Assembly: GCA_017395275.1 (NCBI GenBank)
Contig: JAFPVN010000015.1
Location: 1-7,184 of the forward strand
Length of the DNA: 7,184 nt
Direction: 5' to 3'
Origin: Candidatus Methanomethylophilaceae archaeon
GTDB taxonomy: Archaea > Thermoplasmatota > Thermoplasmata > Methanomassiliicoccales > Methanomethylophilaceae
The notes beneath the pieces are model-generated. The model was given only the letters and a program-made list of their open reading frames with translations, did not search any database and had not been told where the DNA came from. The position numbers and the translations under genes are program-made. Shown here piece by piece: positions 6,201 to 7,184 of this stretch. The stretch's first letter is position 1. Each line of letters starts with the position of its first letter.

Positions 6201-7184
6201 CGGAACGGCCAACGCCACCTTCGAAGGAAAACCGATGGCCGTCGTTACCGCGCCCGTGAAGGCCAACTACCACGTCTCGGGGTACTATACCGCAGCGGCG
6301 CAGGGAACCAAGGTGGCGGAAGAGGACGGAACGCTGATCGCATCCGTGGACGGATTCACCGATGCCAGCGGCAACTGGATAAAGGCCGATTTCGTCACCC
6401 TGTACGCAGAATGGGCGCCGGACACCTACACCGTCACTCTGGACAAGAACGGAGGAACCGCCGACGGTTCCGCGACCGCCACGTACGACGGAAAGCCGAT
6501 GGCGATCAACGCCGCGGCCACCAAGACCGGATACGGCGTCGTCGGATACTTCACCGCCGCGACGCAGGGCATACAGGTCGCCGAGGCGGACGGAACTCTG
6601 ATCGCATCCGTGGACGGATACACCGATGCCAGTGGCAACTGGATCAGGACCTCCGATGCAACCCTGTTCGCTCAGTGGAATGCCAACACCTACAAGGTGA
6701 CCCTCGATGCGGGTCAGGGATCGGTCGATCCGACGACGATGGACATCGTCTACGGCAACGATTACGCCCTGCCCGTCCCGTCATGGGCCGGACACTACTT
6801 CTCCGCATGGAAGGACGGACAGACCTCCGTGGCTACCAGTGGAAAGTGGAGCATCGCATCCGACGTGACCCTCACGGCGGAATGGACCGAACAGCCCGTC
6901 TACCAGATCACCTTCTTGGGTGGAGACGGGGCCACCGGAAGCGTCACGCCCATCGAGGTCCTCCAGGGAGGCACCCTTACCTTCCCGGCCAACGGATTCG
7001 CCAAGGCCGGCCACACCTTCGCGGGATGGTCCGACGGAACCAGCACCTACCGGCCCCAGGCGACTAAGGAGAACATAACCGCCGCGGCCCGGTACACCGC
7101 CCTCTGGACGGTCAACACCCACACCGTGACCTACAAGCTGGACGGCGAGGTGCTGGACGGCGACTACGCCCCCAAGACCGTAGC
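1..7184 (+). CDS. Giant tandem-repeat adhesin-like surface protein, internal fragment (both ends missing)
   Basis: Frame 1 is open across the whole window (2,394 codons plus two bases) with no in-frame TAA, TAG or TGA. The translation consists of about 30 beta-rich units with the InlB B-repeat / Listeria-Bacteroides (Flg_new) signature: an opening Y-x-(I/V)-T, an NGG turn, a central GYxFxGW or GYxVxGYY, and a closing TLYAxW. Proteins of this family are typically exported and form stalks or adhesins on the cell surface; that role is inferred here. No start codon, signal peptide, transmembrane segment, sorting motif or catalytic domain lies in the window, so export and anchoring cannot be judged. 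Cys is very rare (8 in 2,394), while Thr, Gly, Asp, Tyr and Ala are abundant, as expected of an extracellular beta protein. Arg AGG and Ile ATA are frequent, which fits an archaeal host such as Methanomassiliicoccales but does not prove it. I am sure of the frame, fairly sure of the family and unsure of the ligand. Confidence 0.96.
241..453 (+). repeat. Repeat A2
   Basis: Residues 81-151 (71 aa). It opens YSITYEMNGGGTN with an extra Gly in the turn, continues NPATYTYET, has GYDFGGWFDNEEL at the centre, and closes NVTLYAKW. The linker TIIE follows. This is the first of the regular A series, with a 225-nt step to the next unit. Confidence 0.9.
466..678 (+). repeat. Repeat A3
   Basis: Residues 156-226 (71 aa). 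It opens YTITYNLNGGTN, then NPGTYTIES, with YYDFRGWYTDPEF at the centre, and closes NVTVYAKW. The linker is QPTA. The Gly of the usual GYxF is replaced by Tyr. Confidence 0.9.
691..900 (+). repeat. Repeat A4
   Basis: Residues 231-300 (70 aa). It opens YTITYELNGGTNDLNNP and closes PLTLYAKW. The central GY has drifted to GT (GTFAGWYDNAQF). The linker is NMTQ. From here the A series keeps an exact 222-nt step. Confidence 0.9.
913..1122 (+). repeat. Repeat A5
   Basis: Residues 305-374 (70 aa). It opens YSITYELNGGTNSPNNPATYTY, has GYIFGGWFGDRDF at the centre, and closes KQVFAKW, with Phe replacing the usual Tyr before AKW. The linker is TLEV. Confidence 0.9.
1135..1344 (+). repeat. Repeat A6
   Basis: Residues 379-448 (70 aa). 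It opens YTIAYNLDGGDNPQSNPASYTV, has GYTFVGWYSNPQL at the centre, and closes IVVYAKW. The linker is AIVN. The LNGGTN turn has become LDGGDN, one step toward the LDKNGG of the B units. Confidence 0.9.
1357..1566 (+). repeat. Repeat A7 (AKF-ending subtype)
   Basis: Residues 453-522 (70 aa). It opens YDITYVLNGGTNNQDNP, has GYTFLGWYDNENFSG at the centre and a GSTGDITLYAKF end, where Phe replaces the otherwise constant closing Trp. The linker is KANT. It shares the YVLNGGTN opening, the N-E-N motif, GSTGD and AKF with A8, and with B1 it forms a pair that recurs as A8-B3. Confidence 0.9.
1579..1830 (+). repeat. Repeat B1 (YMVYLDKNGAE subtype)
   Basis: Residues 527-610 (84 aa). This is the first B unit. 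It opens YMVYLDKNGAEENGTA, has GYHVVGYYTDAEGGTLVAD, then HLQSNVGGLTNAEGAWI, and closes TLYTHW. Compared with A units it has a longer second half, GYY in place of GWY, and a segment ending in AW before the last strand. It is about 70% identical to B3 by manual alignment (59 of 84). The linker is APNE. Confidence 0.9.
1843..2094 (+). repeat. Repeat B2 (canonical B)
   Basis: Residues 615-698 (84 aa). It opens YAVTLDKNGGTEEGSATVTF, has NYHVTGYYTAETQGIKVAEADGTLIASVDG at the centre, and ends YTDASGNWIKAEDTTLYAYW. That final 20-residue block recurs unchanged in B6 and B7. The linker is AADV. Confidence 0.92.
2107..2316 (+). repeat. Repeat A8 (isolated A unit within the B series)
   Basis: Residues 703-772 (70 aa). 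It opens YTITYVLNGGTNSQSNPATYTIES, has GYGFYGWYTNENLTG at the centre, and closes GSTGDKTLYAKF. The linker is QPYD. It is the only A unit inside the B series and is most like A7, which points to insertion by segmental duplication. Confidence 0.9.
2329..2580 (+). repeat. Repeat B3 (YMVYLDKNGAE subtype)
   Basis: Residues 777-860 (84 aa). It opens YMVYLDKNGAEADGSA, has GYHIVGYYTEAGESTLVADVDGNLQSNIEG at the centre, then LTNAEGAWI, and closes LYTHW. The linker is APNE, as after B1. It is the duplicate partner of B1. Confidence 0.92.
2593..2844 (+). repeat. Repeat B4 (divergent)
   Basis: Residues 865-948 (84 aa). It opens YTVTLDCNGGDSDGTATVLY, with Cys 871 in place of the usual Lys of LDKNGG. The centre is GYRIVGFYPSAQDETSVALADGSL, and it ends HTNAQGAWMQTSDTTLYARW. 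The usual YTDASGNW block is replaced by HTNAQGAW. The linker is AAME. Confidence 0.88.
2857..3102 (+). repeat. Repeat B5 (shortened by two residues)
   Basis: Residues 953-1034 (82 aa). It opens YTIPLDKGDGDSDGTATATYDGKPL, has GYSVEGYYNGAGDKVANADGTLIADVEN at the centre, and ends YTDGSGNWVYAGAPHLTAHW. It is two residues shorter than the 84-aa norm, in the loop after GYY where TAATQGTKVA is reduced to NGAGDKVA. The linker is TVND. Confidence 0.9.
3115..3366 (+). repeat. Repeat B6 (canonical B)
   Basis: Residues 1039-1122 (84 aa). It opens YAVTLDKNGGTADGSASVTF, has GYTLSGYYTAATQGTKVAEANGTLIAGITG at the centre, and ends with the invariant YTDASGNWI...TLYAYW block. The linker is TANE. It is about 75% identical to B7 (63 of 84 by manual alignment), the closest B pair I aligned. 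Confidence 0.93.
3379..3630 (+). repeat. Repeat B7 (canonical B)
   Basis: Residues 1127-1210 (84 aa). It opens YTVTLDKNGGDSAGSATVTF, has GYHVDGYYTAAAQGTKVANADGTLIASVSG at the centre, and ends YTDASGNWIKAEDTTLYAYW. The linker is AGNT. Its last third shares a 35-nt exact match with B6 at an offset of 264 nt. Confidence 0.93.
3643..3894 (+). repeat. Repeat B8 (degenerate, one Cys)
   Basis: Residues 1215-1298 (84 aa). It opens YNLVLDKNRGETDGSATVVYGSR, so the NGG turn is broken to NRG. The central GYHV becomes GCQIRGYDAPGNPSYRVADTDG, with Cys 1250 at the conserved aromatic position. It ends YTDADGKWIRASDTRIYADW. It starts a run of four units with eroded cores. The linker is MAVT. Confidence 0.88.
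3907..4158 (+). repeat. Repeat B9 (degenerate)
   Basis: Residues 1303-1386 (84 aa). It opens YTLTIDKSGGDTGGTATVTYGGR. The GYY core is altered to GYEVSSYFIDSENLQRVGYLNGQLLPDVDG. The acidic loop is YTDGDGKWIRTVPTTLYVSW. LDKNGG is LTIDKSGG here and in B10, so B9 and B10 are sister units. The linker is DAKS. Confidence 0.88.
4171..4431 (+). repeat. Repeat B10 (degenerate, three residues longer, two Cys)
   Basis: Residues 1391-1477 (87 aa). It opens YTLTIDKSGGDADGSVTAIFGDG. The centre is GYQAAGPLYLDQACSDDQMIVDERGYLVMSMQG, which lacks the GYY motif, and it ends YTSGSGAWIRDGGCTVYTEW. Cys 1438 and Cys 1471 lie in this unit. The extra three residues break the 264-nt period to 273 nt. The linker is APKS. 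Confidence 0.86.
4444..4695 (+). repeat. Repeat B11 (most degenerate opening, two Cys)
   Basis: Residues 1482-1565 (84 aa). The opening Tyr is replaced by Cys 1482 (CDILISANGGDADVHFTVSYGSN). The LDK and GSA motifs are lost although NGG remains. The centre is AGNDIAGFFTDGQNPVMVIDADCNLIAGVTG with Cys 1537 in the loop. The end YTDGYGNWIYDGGTTLVTHW is conserved. The linker is EHHT. Confidence 0.86.
4708..4959 (+). repeat. Repeat B12 (canonical B, opens super-repeat copy 1)
   Basis: Residues 1570-1653 (84 aa). It opens YTVTLDKNGGSADGSAKATYGEKPL, has GYTLLGYYAAVDGDNKVAGTDGVLIEAIDG at the centre, and ends YTDGDGNWIRTENNVLYAHW. The linker is QANT. It occupies the same place before C1 as B16 does before C2, and the two align without a gap. 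Confidence 0.92.
4972..5166 (+). repeat. Repeat C1 (65-residue InlB-type unit)
   Basis: Residues 1658-1722. It opens YHVTLDAGSGTVTPTSKDIVFG, has YELPVPEYAAHYFSSWMNGQTPVATTG at the centre, and ends WSIASDVTLTADW. LDAGSG replaces LDKNGG, and SSW stands where A units have GGW. The long B-type loop is absent. It is about 69% identical to C2 (45 of 65). The linker SDQPI is five residues rather than four. Confidence 0.9.
5182..5388 (+). repeat. Repeat D1 (69-residue Flg_new-like unit)
   Basis: Residues 1728-1796. It opens WQISFVGGDGSAGSTAPVSVLDG, with Trp at the usual opening Tyr position. The centre is LTFPANGFTKEGYSFAGWSDG, a good Flg_new GYxFxGW core, and the end is NITAAAEYTAVW. It is about 68% identical to D2 (47 of 69). 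The linker is NANV. Confidence 0.9.
5401..5601 (+). repeat. Repeat E1 (SHIRT-like unit)
   Basis: Residues 1801-1867. It opens HKVTYKLDGAVLDGDYAPKD, has KKGYTITPWSTEDV at the centre, and ends GSFTMPDKDVVFNAT. The VTYKxxG...GYxxxxW...GxFTMPDxDVxFxA pattern resembles SHIRT-type and InlB-like adhesin domains. It lacks the closing Trp of the other units. The family assignment is by eye and tentative; the repeat itself is supported by E2. The linker STPIN follows. Confidence 0.78.
5617..5886 (+). repeat. Repeat B13 (longest B unit, altered opening)
   Basis: Residues 1873-1962 (90 aa). It opens YDVPLYMGDIGFNDGAANVDYGA, so LDKNGG is lost. The centre is GYHPAGYATYFSKIKVAEADGTLLPSIDDSGD, followed by YTDSQGRWIRTMEFVNMALYTIW. 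The six extra residues lie mainly around DDSGD and MEFVNM. It follows the E1 unit and re-enters the B series. The linker is EPDV. Confidence 0.87.
5899..6150 (+). repeat. Repeat B14
   Basis: Residues 1967-2050 (84 aa). It opens YDVALDKNGGSTDGAATVTYDAKTL, has GYSVEGYYADEGLTVKVARADGHLCESIDG at the centre, and ends YTNMEDQWQRTRGGTLYVKW. It contains an isolated Cys (2025) in the loop. The usual GNW is replaced by DQW. The linker is EPNV. Confidence 0.9.
6163..6414 (+). repeat. Repeat B15 (canonical B)
   Basis: Residues 2055-2138 (84 aa). It opens YTVTLDKNGGTADGTANATFEGKPM, has NYHVSGYYTAAAQGTKVAEEDGTLIASVDG at the centre, and ends FTDASGNWIKADFVTLYAEW. The linker is APDT. It is about 69% identical to B16 (58 of 84). 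Confidence 0.92.
6427..6678 (+). repeat. Repeat B16 (canonical B, opens super-repeat copy 2)
   Basis: Residues 2143-2226 (84 aa). It opens YTVTLDKNGGTADGSATATYDGKPM, has GYGVVGYFTAATQGIQVAEADGTLIASVDG at the centre, and ends YTDASGNWIRTSDATLFAQW. The linker is NANT. It corresponds to B12 at an offset of exactly 1,719 nt. Confidence 0.92.
6691..6885 (+). repeat. Repeat C2 (second copy of C)
   Basis: Residues 2231-2295 (65 aa). It opens YKVTLDAGQGSVDPTTMDIVYG, has YALPVPSWAGHYFSAWKDGQTSVATSG at the centre, and ends WSIASDVTLTAEW. It aligns with C1 with no gap and includes a 35-nt exact match. The linker TEQPV matches SDQPI after C1. Confidence 0.9.
6901..7107 (+). repeat. Repeat D2 (second copy of D)
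   Basis: Residues 2301-2369 (69 aa). It opens YQITFLGGDGATGSVTPIEVLQG, has LTFPANGFAKAGHTFAGWSDG at the centre, and ends NITAAARYTALW. Here the opening residue is the standard Tyr rather than the Trp of D1. The linker is TVNT. Confidence 0.9.
7120..7184 (+). repeat. Repeat E2 (second copy of E, cut by window end)
   Basis: Residues 2374-2394 are visible. It opens HTVTYKLDGEVLDGDYAPK, matching E1 (HKVTYKLDGAVLDGDYAPK) in 17 of 19 positions. After APK the two copies part: DTAYA in E1, TV and then two unfinished bases in E2. The rest lies beyond the window. Confidence 0.85.

Larger units (their letters stand above)
6424..7184 (+). repeat. Super-repeat B-C-D-E, copy 2 (cut by window end)
   Basis: This is the partner of 4705-5465. 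The four-type order and the unit lengths are kept exactly, including the five-residue linkers between C and D (SDQPI and TEQPV). Amino-acid identity is about 68-69% over C and D, so this is not a very recent copy. Confidence 0.88.

Noticed and set aside
4615..6273. A 552-codon antisense ORF as a real gene
   Set aside because: It is exactly opposite the sense codons, its translation is low-complexity (V, G, D and R rich) and repeats in step with the sense repeats, and it has no recognisable domain.
6111..7067. A 318-codon + strand ORF in another frame, rich in Arg, Gly and His
   Set aside because: It is a frame-shifted reading of the same repeats (RRNRR, HRRDA and similar recurrences). Frame 1 is continuous through it and gives a coherent domain series.
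7178..7184. TAG near the window end, as a stop or pyrrolysine codon
   Set aside because: The TAG is out of frame (in-frame reading ACC GTA GC). I found no in-frame TAG anywhere in frame 1, so there is no sign of pyrrolysine use in this gene.
1..7184. A frameshift or pseudogene, given the degenerate units B8-B11 and B13
   Set aside because: The frame is uninterrupted, the indels between units are multiples of three, and changes in the best-conserved block are synonymous, so the gene appears to be under selection.

Overview
The window is the interior of one very large protein gene on the + strand. Frame 1 is open from the first base to the last: 2,394 complete codons plus two bases, with no stop and neither end of the gene visible. 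I see no RNA gene, promoter, terminator, mobile element or CRISPR array, and no intergenic space. Every other open frame, including two antisense frames of 448 and 552 codons, is a by-product of the biased codon use of this gene.

The protein is made almost entirely of tandem beta-rich repeats of the InlB B-repeat / Listeria-Bacteroides repeat (Flg_new) kind. I count 30 units. They follow each other with a near-constant four-residue linker between the closing Trp (or Phe) of one unit and the opening Tyr of the next. There are five unit types. A (about 70 residues) reads YTITYxLNGGTN...NPxTYT...GYxFxGWY...TLYAKW. B (84 residues) reads YTVTLDKNGGxxDGSATVTYDGKP...GYxVxGYYT...KVAxADGTLIASVxGYTDASGNWI...TLYAYW. 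C is 65 residues, D is 69 residues and E is a SHIRT-like unit of 67 residues.

Layout: A1-A7 (1-1566), B1-B2 (1579-2094), A8 (2107-2316), B3-B12 (2329-4959), C1-D1-E1 (4972-5601), B13-B16 (5617-6678), then C2-D2-E2 (6691 to the window end). Two higher-order duplications are visible. An A+B pair recurs at a 750-nt offset (1357-1830 and 2107-2580). A B-C-D-E block recurs at exactly 1,719 nt (4705-5465 and 6424-7184) without a gap.

Organism: Arg is often AGG, Ile is often ATA, Gly is often GGA, and the base composition is moderately GC-rich. Together with this repeat style, this suggests a gut- or rumen-associated archaeon of the Methanomassiliicoccales (Methanomethylophilus-like), whose genomes encode large adhesin-like proteins with such repeats. 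This is inference. A gut bacterium cannot be excluded, because this repeat family is common there.

The probable role is a long extracellular stalk or adhesin. The secretion signal, the anchor and any ligand-binding domain would lie outside the window. No enzymatic or defence system is visible. The interest lies in repeat evolution, a cysteine cluster in the most degenerate repeats, and acidic DxDG-like loops in the B units.
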